64,000 bases of DNA. It comes from JACRCT01 sp049841135 (lineage in GTDB: Bacteria > Myxococcota > Myxococcia > Myxococcales > UBA5297). The stretch spans positions 310,001 to 374,000 of the forward strand of contig JASGHK010000008.1 of NCBI GenBank assembly GCA_049841135.1. The letters are read 5' to 3'. The position numbers were made by a program, and so were the translations under genes. Numbering within the stretch: the first letter of the stretch is position 1; the number at the start of each line of letters is the position of its first letter. Shown here in pieces: positions 7,764 to 16,852 of the stretch. Below the pieces are notes generated by a model. The model searched no databases. It was not told where the DNA came from and saw only the letters and a program-made list of their open reading frames with translations.

Positions 7764-9345
7764 ATGGCCAAGCCCAAGCCCGACGCGCCGCAGACCCTGC
7801 GCCAAGCCGCCGCCTCGCTCGCGGTCGAGCCCGACGGCAGCTTCTTCTTCGCCTGCGGCCCCGGCGCCTACCTCAACGGCAGCTGGAACGGCTTCGGCCG
7901 CTTCGACGCCGCCTCGGGGAAGGTCGCCAAGGTCGAGGCGCCGTTCAGCGGCCCCATCGCGCACCTCGGCGGCGACGTGGTCGGCCTGGAGCGCAAGTAC
8001 GAGAAGGACCACTTCGTCTACGTGCTCAAGCGCGCCGACCGCATCAGCGGCGCCGTCCAGGCCGTCTTCGAGCCGCTGGAGCTCGAGGTCCAGGGCCTCG
8101 CGCCGAGCCCCAACGGCGGCTGGATCGCGGCGGTCGGGAAGGGCGAGGTCGCCGTCTTCGATCCCTCGGGCAAGAAGGTCGAGTCGCGCAAGGCCCAGGC
8201 GGCGTGCTTTACCGGGCCCGATGAGCTCCTCTACGCCACCTTCGCCACGACCGCGCGCCGCGACCTCGCCACAGGCCGCGAGACTCCGGTGGACATCAAG
8301 GACAAGGTCTCGCTCCACGGCGTGCTGCGCCCGCGCGATGGCTGGGTGCTCTCGCCCCGAGGCGAGGTCCTCGAGCTGTCCACCGGCAGGGCGCGAGGCT
8401 CGGCCGCGGGACGTACTGCTGGGGCGTCGAGCCCGGGACCGTGGTGCGCTCCACGTTCGAGGGGATGGTCGAGGTGCTCGAGCTCGACGGCAAGGTCCTG
8501 CACTCGTTCGCGCGGCCGCGGGGCCGGGACATCCTCCAGGCCTGGACCGCCGCCGGCTGGTACGTGCTCACCACCGGCACCTTCATCGAGCGCTACCCGC
8601 TGGCCAGAGCGGACTCGCTCCCGAAAGAGCGCGCCGAGCGCAAGCTCCCGTCCGCCCGCAAGCCGGTGACCTCCGAGGCCGACCAGGACGCCCGCGCCGC
8701 CCAGCTCCTCCAGGCCTACTTCGACCGCCCCGACGACCCCTCGCTCCTCGCCGTCTGGGCCGACGTCCTCGCCGAGCACGGCGATCCCCGCGGCGAGTTC
8801 ATCCAGCTCCACCTGATCGGCCAGCAGGCGACGCCCGGCGGCTCGAGGTCCTGCGCGCCAACGGCGGCGGCAAGATGGTCGGACCGGCCCGGGAGTTTCT
8901 GCGCTCCTGGCGCTTCGGGGAGAATGGCCTCGTCGAGCACGCGACCTGCGAGGCCCAGAAGCTCGCCGAGGGCTTCGCGGCCATCGCGATGCTCAGCCCG
9001 CAGCTCTCGCTGCAGGTCACCTCGCTGCGCAAGAGGACCAAGGCCACCGTCCCCTTGCTCGCCAAGCTCCCGCTCGGCCGCGTCCCCACCCTCCACTTCA
9101 GCTCCAACTTGATGACCGACGCCGTCCTCGCGCAGCTCGCGCCCGCGTTCTCGGGCGTGCGCAGCCTCTCGCTCGAGTACAACGAGCTCACCGCGGACGG
9201 CCTGCTGAAGGCGCTGCCCCACCTGAAGAGCGTCAAGGAGCTCCAAATCGACCGGCCCCTGGCGAACGACCGCTCGGTCCGCGAGGCCCTCCTCGAGCAG
9301 CTTCCGGCTCTCGAGCTCCTCAACCAGGAGAAGGTGCGCGGCTGA
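7764..9345 (+). CDS. TIGR02996-domain protein with N-terminal beta-propeller-like region, two frameshifts
   Basis: The ATG at 7764 begins MAKPKPDAPQTLRQAAASLA. The first ~210 residues read as beta-propeller-like strands (GGWIAAVGKGEVAVFDPSG). Near 8400 the good frame shifts by one (..GRGTYCWGVEPGTVVRS) and carries the TIGR02996 motif DDPSLLAVWADVLAEHGDPR with GEFIQL, a short alpha-hairpin common in myxobacteria next to leucine-rich-repeat regions. Near 8840 it shifts again into a C-terminal region with LRR-like strands (VRSLSLEYNELTADGLL). Joined, this gives roughly 525 residues. The two indels look like sequencing errors because reading quality is good on both sides. Role unknown; a second TIGR02996 protein is encoded at 57631-59850. 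Confidence 0.65.
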
Positions 9346-9650
9346 CGGTCGTCGAGGGGGTCCGGTCGTGGCGAGGCGGTGCTCCACGACCTCGGTCGTC
9401 CGCTGGAGGAGCCTCGCGGGCCCTGGCGGCGACAGAGCGTAGATTTCCTCGCGACGCGAGCGAACGATGACGCGCCTGAACAGGAGCGTCGGGAGCGCCC
9501 GCCTGAGGATGAGTCGACCAGACCCACGCCGAGCTTGGAGACGAGCCCGGACAGCGCGGGACTATCGCGGAGGGTCCGCCGGTTCCAGGCGCCTTCGGTC
9601 GAGAAGCTCCTCGGACGGGCTCGGGGCGGCGGCGGGGAGGTCGGACGAGC
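9346..9650. other. No gene seen
   Basis: About 300 bases between the TIGR02996 gene and the exported protein at 9651. Frames here are Arg/Pro-rich shadows. I see no hairpin with a T-run and no clear promoter. Confidence 0.35.
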
Positions 9651-10412
9651 ATGACGCACGCAGGGAGTCGAGGACTTCGGTTCGGAGGGAGAGGTAGCGC
9701 TGAACCGAAGGCGCGGTCGAAGACCTCGGCGAGGAAGGCCGTGGCCTGGGCGATCGCCTTGGCGGCCACTGCCGCCAGCATCTCCTCGGCGAGCGCGATG
9801 CCGGCCACCATCGTCGACCAGATGACCGGGGCCCAGTTCGTCGAGCGCCCGGTCGTCGGCGGCACCGCGTTCCACTGCCTGGGCGTCGGCTCGCGCAAGG
9901 CGTTCGTCTTCAAGCTCTACTCGGTGGCGTTCTGCCTGGAGTCCTCCTCGGCGGACCGAGTGCTCGACGAGGCGCTCGGCTGGCACGGCCAGGAGCAGGG
10001 CAGGACGCTCGCCAAGTCGCTCGAGCGGGACGAGCGGCTCTTCGCGGCGCTGGCCTCCGCCCCGGGCGACAAGATGATCGTCCTGCGCTTCGCGCGAAAC
10101 GTGAACCGCGGGCAGCTCGAGGGAGCGCTGCGCGGCGCGCTCGACGACATCCTGCCCGCCTCGGACGTGGCGCGCGTCGTCAGCGCCGCCGCCTGCCCGG
10201 ACGGCGTCAAGGAAGGCGAGGTGGCCCTCCTGCGCTCGAAGGGCGACCAGTTCGTCGTGGAGCTCGGACCGGTCCAGCGCGTGCTCTCCCGAGCCGAGAC
10301 CATCAACGAGCGGCTGTGGGGCATCTGGCTCGGCCCGCACAGCTCCACGTCCAACCTCAAGGAGTCCATCGCGACGCGGATCGCCCGCGCCCGCGACAGC
10401 TCGCTGCGCTGA
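9651..10412 (+). CDS. Exported chalcone-isomerase-like protein
   Basis: A 253-residue protein with a late signal peptide (VAWAIALAATAASISSASA near residues 31-49), so it acts in the periplasm or envelope. The mature domain matches the bacterial chalcone-isomerase-like family: an early strand with FKLYSVAFCLE near residue 90, MIVLRFARNVNRGQLEGALRGALDD in the middle, and a closing LWGIWLGP segment near residue 223. These bacterial relatives are not known to act on flavonoids and are thought to bind small hydrophobic ligands. The 30 residues before the signal peptide suggest the true start may be a GTG at 9741, but that leaves a very short ribosome-site spacing, so I kept the ATG. Confidence 0.75.
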   Translation: MTHAGSRGLRFGGRGSAEPKARSKTSARKAVAWAIALAATAASISSASAMPATIVDQMTGAQFVERPVVGGTAFHCLGVGSRKAFVFKLYSVAFCLESSSADRVLDEALGWHGQEQGRTLAKSLERDERLFAALASAPGDKMIVLRFARNVNRGQLEGALRGALDDILPASDVARVVSAAACPDGVKEGEVALLRSKGDQFVVELGPVQRVLSRAETINERLWGIWLGPHSSTSNLKESIATRIARARDSSLR

Positions 10413-10427
10413 GCCGCTCGCCTCGGA

Positions 10428-11333
10428 TCAGAGGCGCCCCTCGCGCTTGTCTCGCGAGAGCTGCAGGTAGAGGCGCATCAGCTCCGGGTCGGTCACGGAG
10501 AGCTCCGCCGCCTTCTTGTCCGCCGCCAGCGAGTGCCGCGCCAGGTTCACCAGGAAGATGACCGGGATCAGCAGCCACGCCGGAGGGCAGCAGAACAGGA
10601 AGACGGACCACGCGGCGTAGCGGCCCCAGAAGCCGGTCACCGTCTGCCGTCCCTCGAGCTGGCCCTGCACCGAGGCGTGGACGTTGCGCAGCGCGACCTT
10701 GAGCGTCGGGTCGAGCAGCATCGCCGACTCGAACGCCAGCGTGGCGTCCTCCTCGAGCCCCAGCCTGTCCAGCGCGACCCCGTAGTTGTTGAGCACGCCC
10801 GCCTGCCGCGGGTCGAGCGCCAGGCTGTCGCGGAAGTGGACCGCTGCCTGCTGCGCGTTGCCGCCCTGGGCGTACAGCTCGGCCAGCTCCGCGTGAAGCG
10901 AAGCCGCCTCCGGCGCGAGCTTCAACGCCGTCTTGGCCTCGTCGATGGCCTTGAACAGGTCGTCGAGCGCCGCCAGCGCTCGGGAGCGGCAGGCGTGGGT
11001 CCACGGCGAGCTCGGATCGAGACGGGCGGCGGCATCGGCTGCCGCCAGCGCCTCGCCCTTGCGGCCCAGCGCGAGCAGCGCCGAGGAGCGCAGCCGGTGG
11101 AGCCATTCGTCCTGGGCGTCGAGCTTGAGCCCCGCCTCCGCCGCGGCGAGGGCTTCGGCGTCGCGGTCGAGGCCGAGCAGCGCCTGCGCCATCACGCCGT
11201 GCGGCGCCGCGTCCGAGGGCCGCTCGGCGATGGCGCGGCCGGCTTCGGCGAGCGCGTCCTCGTAGCGCCGCAGGTCCAGCGCGGCGCGGGCGCGGTTGAG
11301 GCTCTGGGGGCCGTTGTCGTAGCTCGGTGACAT
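10428..11333 (-). CDS. TPR protein with C-terminal membrane segment
   Basis: A 301-residue protein starting MSPSYDNGPQSLNRARAAL. It contains about six tetratricopeptide repeats (ALDLRRYEDALAEAGRAIA, ALLALGRKGEALAAADAAA, ALAALDDLFKAIDEAKTAL, AELYAQGGNAQQAAVHFRD, NYGVALDRLGLEEDATLAF) through residue 215. One hydrophobic helix near residues 245-265 (FLFCCPPAWLLIPVIFLVNL) follows, then a basic/acidic tail. The repeats probably face the cytoplasm as a protein-binding scaffold anchored to the inner membrane. It converges with the chalcone-isomerase-like gene, 15 bases apart. No partner can be deduced. Confidence 0.8.
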   Translation of the reverse strand: MSPSYDNGPQSLNRARAALDLRRYEDALAEAGRAIAERPSDAAPHGVMAQALLGLDRDAEALAAAEAGLKLDAQDEWLHRLRSSALLALGRKGEALAAADAAARLDPSSPWTHACRSRALAALDDLFKAIDEAKTALKLAPEAASLHAELAELYAQGGNAQQAAVHFRDSLALDPRQAGVLNNYGVALDRLGLEEDATLAFESAMLLDPTLKVALRNVHASVQGQLEGRQTVTGFWGRYAAWSVFLFCCPPAWLLIPVIFLVNLARHSLAADKKAAELSVTDPELMRLYLQLSRDKREGRL

Positions 11334-11469
11334 CGGCGGGAGAGGATAGCAGGCGGGCGCGGGGCGGCGTCGCAGATGGAGTTGGCGTGCCGGCGGCGCG
11401 AGGTTGTCAGGAAATGCCGACATACCTTGTGCGAGCGGCGAGCGGGCCCAGCTCGAAAGCCAAGACGTT

Positions 11470-11502
11470 CTTGGCGACCTTGGTCCCTTGGCGACCTTGG
11501 CG
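11470..11502. repeat. Dispersed 33-bp repeat, copy 1
   Basis: Two direct TTGGCGACCTTGG half-units separated by a CCC spacer, in the 312-bp stretch (11334-11645) that otherwise shows no gene. The same 33 bases with one change recur at 61720-61752, also intergenic. 'CCAAG...CTTGG' elements of this kind are a dispersed intergenic repeat type. Confidence 0.6.
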
Positions 11503-11645
11503 TCAGAACACGTTCCCGCGTGCCGCCCGCGCCTCATCCACGGCCCCGCTCGCCGCGCCTTCCGCGAGCGGGCGGCCAGTTGGAACGCGGTCCGACTTGT
11601 GGTTCAAGTGTGGGCGATGGATCCCGCCGCCCAAGGGAGGGGCCC

Positions 11646-12104
11646 TTGAAGACCGTCATCACCGTTCTCGCCACGTTCCTGATCACCGGTGGCGTCATCA
11701 CCGCCGTGGTGCTGTTCCTCGGTCTCGACTGGGGCGCCGAGAAGGCCCAGAAGGAGGCCCAGTCCGCGGCCGCCTCGGCGATGCAGGCGATGTCGTTCAC
11801 GCAGGAGATGCACGAGCGGCTGGGCACGCCCTTCAAGCAGGGCGAGCTGACGGTGCAGAACTACGACATCCAGTTCATGGGCACGAGCACCTTGCAGCTG
11901 GCCATCCTGGTCTCAGGCCCCAAGGGCGGCGGCAAGCTGAGCGCCAACATGGCCAAGCCGCGCGGCGAGAAGATCTGGTACCTGACCAAGGGCACCTTCT
12001 TCCCCACTGCCGGTCCGCCCATCTCCATCAAGGGCCGCCCGATGCCGGGCGCCGAGGCCGAGAGCGGCGGCGGGGCGATGGGCGGTGCGCTGCCGGGCTT
12101 CTGA
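11646..12104 (+). CDS. Coa1-like single-pass membrane protein
   Basis: A 152-residue protein from a TTG start preceded by a GGGAGGGG ribosome site. It has one N-terminal membrane helix (VITVLATFLITGGVITAVVLFL), a short Ala/Gln-rich helix, then a domain with LGTPFKQGELTVQNYDI, LQLAILVSGPKGGGKLSANM and a KIWYLTK strand. This is the layout of the cytochrome-oxidase-assembly-protein-1 (Coa1) superfamily, in which many bacterial members have no proven link to oxidase assembly. A His/Gly-poor, Gly-Ala-rich tail closes the protein. The cox genes are 28 kb away, so a role in oxidase assembly is speculative. Confidence 0.55.
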   Translation: MKTVITVLATFLITGGVITAVVLFLGLDWGAEKAQKEAQSAAASAMQAMSFTQEMHERLGTPFKQGELTVQNYDIQFMGTSTLQLAILVSGPKGGGKLSANMAKPRGEKIWYLTKGTFFPTAGPPISIKGRPMPGAEAESGGGAMGGALPGF

Positions 12105-12132
12105 CCATCGCCGCCCAGCGCTCAACCCCTTC

Positions 12133-13221
12133 TCAGCTCCGCACCGTCGCCGGCACCACGTAGGGCATGGTGTCCGCCGTGGCCCTGCGCCCGAGCGCCG
12201 TGGCGAAGATGTAGCCGTCCACGACGTAGTGGATGAGCAGCGGGCTGAGAACGAACATCGCGTAGTACTGCTGGAACCTCAGGTGCCACGGATCCAGGTG
12301 CGAGAGCCCGGCGACCCCGGCCAGCACCGCCGAGGTGACCGCGAAGCAGCCGCCCCAGAAGCGCCAGGGCTTGCCCGGCGCTGCCATCCAGCGGATGGCC
12401 GGTGAGGCGACGAAGCCCTGCTGGCTGCGCACGCTCTGGATGAGCCAGACGAGCCCCAGGTACTGGATGGAGTGCCAGGCGTTGACGCCCTGGAACGCCA
12501 GCTCCAGCTTCCCGCCCTGCTCGGCCATGGGCACCACGAAGGCCACGAAGGTCGTCACCGCGATGAGCAGCGTCTTGGGCCGGTTGAGCACTCCGCGGCG
12601 CGTCTCGAGCGCGGTCTTGAGGAGCCACGCCGCGAGCAATGCGAAGAAGACCCCGAACACCGCGTAGTAGGTCGCCGGGACCAGCAGGAACTGCGGGATG
12701 AGGATGCGCGTGTGCCCCAGCGTGAACTCGCCGCGCACCAGCTTGTAGGCGGCCAGGGGGTAGATGCTCGTCATCAAGAGCCCGTAGTCGAGCCACCGCG
12801 ACCAGCGCGGCTCCGCCCGGCCCAAGCGCAGCCGGTACACGTCGGAGAGGTAGGCGTTCTGCTGCAGCACGTGCAGCGAGGCCATGAACAGGAAGGTGCT
12901 GATGAGGATCTCGTAGTCGTGGATGGCCCAGTAGACGACGAAGGCCGGGACAATCAGCGCCGCGAGGACCAGGACGAGCCAATGCGAGCGGCGGAAGCGC
13001 GGGTCGAGGTAGGTCGCGGTGTAGGTGGAGAACAGGTGCGGTCCGCCGATGAGCGCGGTGACGCCGAGGTTCACCAGGTCGTTCGAGGCGCCCGCCTTGA
13101 CCACCAGCAGCACCAGCGGCACGACCAGCGCGCTGCCCACCAGCCAGCGCAGGTCCCAGCCGCGCCCATTGATCCACCCGCCGGGGCTGCGCCCCTGCCA
13201 CGCCACGCTCGCCAGCTCCAC
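12133..13221 (-). CDS. Polytopic membrane protein of unknown function
   Basis: A 362-residue inner-membrane protein with about eight or nine hydrophobic helices. It begins with a GTG preceded by an AGGGGGG ribosome site. Recognisable features are an early DLRWLVGSALVVPLVLL helix, a conserved-looking HDYEILISTFLFMASLHVLQQ stretch with several polar residues inside the membrane, and a C-terminal HYVVDGYIF. Intramembrane His residues could bind a cofactor or mediate ion movement, but I see no named family. It converges with the Coa1-like gene, 28 bases apart, and is followed upstream by a decayed gene fragment. Confidence 0.75.
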   Translation of the reverse strand: MELASVAWQGRSPGGWINGRGWDLRWLVGSALVVPLVLLVVKAGASNDLVNLGVTALIGGPHLFSTYTATYLDPRFRRSHWLVLVLAALIVPAFVVYWAIHDYEILISTFLFMASLHVLQQNAYLSDVYRLRLGRAEPRWSRWLDYGLLMTSIYPLAAYKLVRGEFTLGHTRILIPQFLLVPATYYAVFGVFFALLAAWLLKTALETRRGVLNRPKTLLIAVTTFVAFVVPMAEQGGKLELAFQGVNAWHSIQYLGLVWLIQSVRSQQGFVASPAIRWMAAPGKPWRFWGGCFAVTSAVLAGVAGLSHLDPWHLRFQQYYAMFVLSPLLIHYVVDGYIFATALGRRATADTMPYVVPATVRS

Positions 13222-13281
13222 GCGCGCCCCCCTCGAAAGACTCCACAGACGCCCACGTTGCGCACTCGGCGCGGGCCGGGA

Positions 13282-13500
13282 GGGCCTGCTCCCCGAGCGG
13301 GAGCGGCCTCGCTTGCTGCCCGCTCAGGTGGCCTGGGCTGGACTGCGCGCCCAGCGGTTGGGGCCACCACCCGAAAGCGATTGGAGTTCATCGACGCCGC
13401 GCGCACCCTGGCGACTGCGCTGATGGCGCAACGTCACGTCTGCGACAACCTGCTCTGCAGGTTCTCCTTCGTCGTCGCCAGCCACCCTGCCTGGAAGGAA
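13282..13500 (+). pseudogene. Decayed copy of the acyltransferase 5' end (left direct repeat)
   Basis: This segment repeats, in the same orientation, the upstream region and first codons of the intact acyltransferase gene at 20045 (repeat arm 19973-20272). The translated remnant reads RKRLEFIDAARTLATALMAQ then HVCDNLL, against RKRLGFVDAARTLAMALMVQ then HVCDNLL in the intact gene. It then skips about 90 bases and resumes at FVVASHPAWKE. The start codon has been lost and the frame runs into noise after 13500. It is a partial duplicate left of the metal-efflux operon. Confidence 0.8.
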
Positions 13501-13563
13501 TCCAGGCACCGGCCCGCCAGCCCTTGGCGATGGGGCGGGGATCGAGCCAGGCAGGGCCGGCAA

Positions 13564-13583
13564 CTTGGGCCACGTGGCCCAAG
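13564..13583. promoter_or_regulatory. Perfect 20-bp palindrome
   Basis: CTTGGGCCACGTGGCCCAAG reads the same on both strands, with a CACGTG core. It lies 150 bases past the cusA stop, inside otherwise gene-free DNA (13501-13736). It could be an operator for an unknown dimeric regulator or a structured 3' end of the efflux transcript. No T-run follows. Confidence 0.35.
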
Positions 13584-13736
13584 TAGGTGCCGTGGACCAA
13601 GTAGTCCCGGGCCGCCGGGGCCTTTGCTACACGCTCGGAGCCCGGATTGACCGCCTAGGCCTGCCGCGGCGACCGATGCTCCCGGCAGGTGCTGGAGGAC
13701 GACCTCCAGCTCAATCTCGACCTTTCCCAAGGTCCC

Positions 13737-16700
13737 TCACGCGTTGCTCGGCGGGCCCTCGGCGGCGACGGCGAGCGCCCTCCGCTCGGCCCGGCCCGCG
13801 AGGACTGCGTAGAGCGTCGGGAGCACCAGGAGGGTCAGCGCGGTGGACGTGATGAGCCCGCCCATGACGACCACCGCGAGCGGCTTCTGGATGTCCGCCC
13901 CGGACCCGGTGGCGTAGAGCATCGGCAGGTGGCCGATGAAGCTCGTGAGCGCCGTCATGAGCAGCGGGCGGAACCGCAGCTCGCAGCCCTTGCGGACCGT
14001 CTCGGAGACGCTCTCGCCGCGCTCCCGCAGCTGCCTGAAGAAGGCCACGAGCACGACGCCGTTCTGCACCGCGATCCCCAGCAGCACGATGAAGGCGACC
14101 GCGGCGGAGACGGACAGGGGCATCCGGAAGAGGACGACGGCGATGACGCCGCCGACCAGCGCGAACGGGAGATTGAGCAGCACCAGCAGCGAGTGGCCGA
14201 CCGAGCCGAGGGCCAGGTAGAGGAGCACCAGAATCAGCAGGAGCGCGATGGGGACCACGATCTCCAGCTGCCGCATGGCGCGCTGCTGGTTCTCGAACTG
14301 GCCGCCCAGCTCGATGAAGTAGCCGGACGGCAGCTCCTTCTGGATCGGCGCGAGGCCCGCCTGCACGTCCTCCACGAAGCTGCCAAGGTCGCGCCCGCGC
14401 ACGTTGCACTCGACGACGACGCGCCGCATGCCGTTCTCGCGGCTGACCTGCGCCGGCGCTTCGACCATCGAGACCTTGGCGAGCTGGCCGAGCGGGACGC
14501 GCTCGCCCTTGGGCGCGGCGATGAGGAGCCGCTCGATCTCGGGAATGTCAGCGCGGGCCGCCTCGGGGAAGCGCACGACCACCGCGAAGCGGCGCTGGCC
14601 CTCGATGAGGGTGGACGCCTCGCGACCAGCGATGGCCGTCTCGATGGTGTCGTTGACGTCCGAGACGTTGATGCCGTAGCGGGCCACCGCCTCGCGGTCG
14701 ATCTCGGCGTCGAACTGCGTCATGCCGGAGATCTGCTCGACCTTGACGTCCTGGGCCCCGCGCACGCCCATGAGCACCGCGGCTCCCCGGTCAGCGAACT
14801 GCTTCAGCACCTCGAGGTCGGGGCCGAACACCTTCACCGCGAGGTCGCTCTTGACCCCGGAGATCAGCTCGTTCACCCGCAGGGCGATGGGCTGGGAGAA
14901 GGAGTAGCGAAGGCCTGGGATCTGGGCGAGCTCCTCCTGGATGGCCTTCGTCAGCTCAGCCTTGTCGCGCCCGGTGCCCCACTGCTTGCGCGGCTTGAGC
15001 ATGATGAAGACGTCGGTCTGCTCGGGCCCCATCGGGTCCTCGGAGATCTCCGCGCGGCCCGTCTTGCTGACCACGGTGTCGACCTCGGGGAACTTCCTGA
15101 GCTGCTTCTCCATGTAGTCGGCGACCTTCACCGAGCCGTCGAGGGCGGCGTTGGGCAGGCGCACCACGTTGATGGCGAGCGACCCCTCGTCCAGCGGCGG
15201 CATGAACTCGGTGCCGATGAGCGGCGTGAGCGCCCCGGCGGCCACGAGCGTGGCGACGGACGCAGCGAGGGTGATGCGCGGGTGCCGCACCGTCCCGCCG
15301 AGGAGGCGCAGGTAGCCCTGGTGCAGCCGACGGATGAAGAAGAACTCCTTCTCGGGGACCTGCCTGAGGACCAGCTCGGAGAGCGCCGGGACGACCGTGA
15401 GCGCGACGACGAGCGACACGAGCAGCGCGATCAGCATCGTGAGCGCGAGCGGCGCGAACATCTTCCCTTCGATGCCCTGCAAGGTGAACAGCGGCACGAG
15501 GATGATGGCGATGATCACCACCGAGAAGCCCACGGGGCGGGCGACCTCGGCGACGGCGGTGGCCACGACGTGGCGCTTCTGCTCCTTGTCCCGGTGCTCG
15601 GCCAGGTGCCGGCGTACGTTCTCGACCACGACGATCGAGGCGTCGACGACCATGCCGACCGAGAAGGCCAGGCCGCCCAGGCTCATGAGGTTGGAGGAGA
15701 GCCCCACCTGCCCCATGACGATGAAGCTCACCAGGAAGGTCAGCGGCAGCGAGAAGACGACGATGAGCGCGGTGCGCAGCTCCGCCAGGAACAGGAAGAG
15801 CACCAGGATGACGAAGATGCCGCCCTCGAGCAGCGCGTCGACCACCGTCTTGATGCACGCCTCGATGAGCGAGGTGCGGTCGTAGAAGACGCTGATCCGG
15901 GTGCCTTCGGGCAGCGTGGACTTCGTCCTCTCCACGGCGGCCTTCACGCGGCTGACGACGTCCTTGGAGTTCTCTCCCTTGAGCATGATGACCATGCCCG
16001 CGACCGCCTCGCCCTTGCCGTCGCGCGTCACCGCGCCCTGGCGCGGCTCGGAGCCGACGACGACGTCGGCGACGTCGCGCAGGTAGACCGGCGCCCCGTC
16101 CTTGGCCTTGAGCACGATGCGCTCGATGTCGGGGATGTCGCGCAGCAGGCCGACGCCGCGCAGGTACATCTGCTCCCACCCGCGGACGACGACGCCGCCG
16201 CCCGCGTTGGCGTTGTTGCGCTCGATGGACTCGACCACCTGCGCGACGGTCAGCCCGTACTTGAGCAGTTTGTCGGGCTGGAGCAGCACCTGGTACTGCT
16301 TCACGTACCCGCCGAAGCTGTTGATCTCGTTCACCCCGGGGATCGGCTTGAGCAGCGGAGAGACGATCCAGTCCTGGATCGTGCGCAGCTCGGTGGGGTC
16401 GACCTTCTCGCTCTCGAGCGTGTACTGGAAGATCTCGCCGAGCCCGGTGCTGATGGGACCGAGCTCTGGCTCGACGCCGGGAGGGAGGCTCTCGCGCGCC
16501 TGCGCCAGGCGCTCGAAGACGACCTGTCGGGTCCAATAGGTCTCCGAGCCATCCTCGAAGACGATGACGGCCTGCGAGAGCCCGGCCTTCGAGAGCGAGC
16601 GCACCGAGGTGACCTTGGGGAGCCCGCGCATCACCTGCTCGATGGGGTAGCTGACCCGCTGCTCGACGTCGACGGCAGCGAGCCCGGGCGCCTTGGCCAG

Positions 16701-16841
16701 GATCATCACCTGCGTGTTGGTGACGTCCGGGAAGGCGTCGATGGGAAGGCGGGTCCAGGCGACGTAGCCGGCGATGACGAGGACGCCGGTCGCGAGCAAC
16801 ACGAGGAACCGAGTCTCGAGCAACCACGTGAAGAATTTCAT
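13737..16841 (-). CDS. cusA: Heavy-metal RND efflux pump, CusA/CzcA type
   Basis: A 1034-residue inner-membrane RND transporter that exports metal cations to the outside using the proton gradient with CusB and a TolC-type channel. It starts MKFFTWLLETRFLVLLATG. Seen in order: TM1, DAFPDVTNTQV, the porter domains, the TM2-TM6 block with SLGGLAFSVGMVVDASIVVVENV containing the family's proton-relay Asp, and a second half with VALGSVGHSLLVLLNLPFALVGG and IVLLGIAVQNGVVLVAF. Length is normal. It lies 11 bases after cusB on the minus strand. Metal specificity is not certain: the His-rich cusB favours Cu, Co, Zn or Ni. No metal-responsive regulator is adjacent. Confidence 0.92.
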   Translation of the reverse strand: MKFFTWLLETRFLVLLATGVLVIAGYVAWTRLPIDAFPDVTNTQVMILAKAPGLAAVDVEQRVSYPIEQVMRGLPKVTSVRSLSKAGLSQAVIVFEDGSETYWTRQVVFERLAQARESLPPGVEPELGPISTGLGEIFQYTLESEKVDPTELRTIQDWIVSPLLKPIPGVNEINSFGGYVKQYQVLLQPDKLLKYGLTVAQVVESIERNNANAGGGVVVRGWEQMYLRGVGLLRDIPDIERIVLKAKDGAPVYLRDVADVVVGSEPRQGAVTRDGKGEAVAGMVIMLKGENSKDVVSRVKAAVERTKSTLPEGTRISVFYDRTSLIEACIKTVVDALLEGGIFVILVLFLFLAELRTALIVVFSLPLTFLVSFIVMGQVGLSSNLMSLGGLAFSVGMVVDASIVVVENVRRHLAEHRDKEQKRHVVATAVAEVARPVGFSVVIIAIILVPLFTLQGIEGKMFAPLALTMLIALLVSLVVALTVVPALSELVLRQVPEKEFFFIRRLHQGYLRLLGGTVRHPRITLAASVATLVAAGALTPLIGTEFMPPLDEGSLAINVVRLPNAALDGSVKVADYMEKQLRKFPEVDTVVSKTGRAEISEDPMGPEQTDVFIMLKPRKQWGTGRDKAELTKAIQEELAQIPGLRYSFSQPIALRVNELISGVKSDLAVKVFGPDLEVLKQFADRGAAVLMGVRGAQDVKVEQISGMTQFDAEIDREAVARYGINVSDVNDTIETAIAGREASTLIEGQRRFAVVVRFPEAARADIPEIERLLIAAPKGERVPLGQLAKVSMVEAPAQVSRENGMRRVVVECNVRGRDLGSFVEDVQAGLAPIQKELPSGYFIELGGQFENQQRAMRQLEIVVPIALLLILVLLYLALGSVGHSLLVLLNLPFALVGGVIAVVLFRMPLSVSAAVAFIVLLGIAVQNGVVLVAFFRQLRERGESVSETVRKGCELRFRPLLMTALTSFIGHLPMLYATGSGADIQKPLAVVVMGGLITSTALTLLVLPTLYAVLAGRAERRALAVAAEGPPSNA

Positions 16842-16852
16842 GGTGGCTCCCT

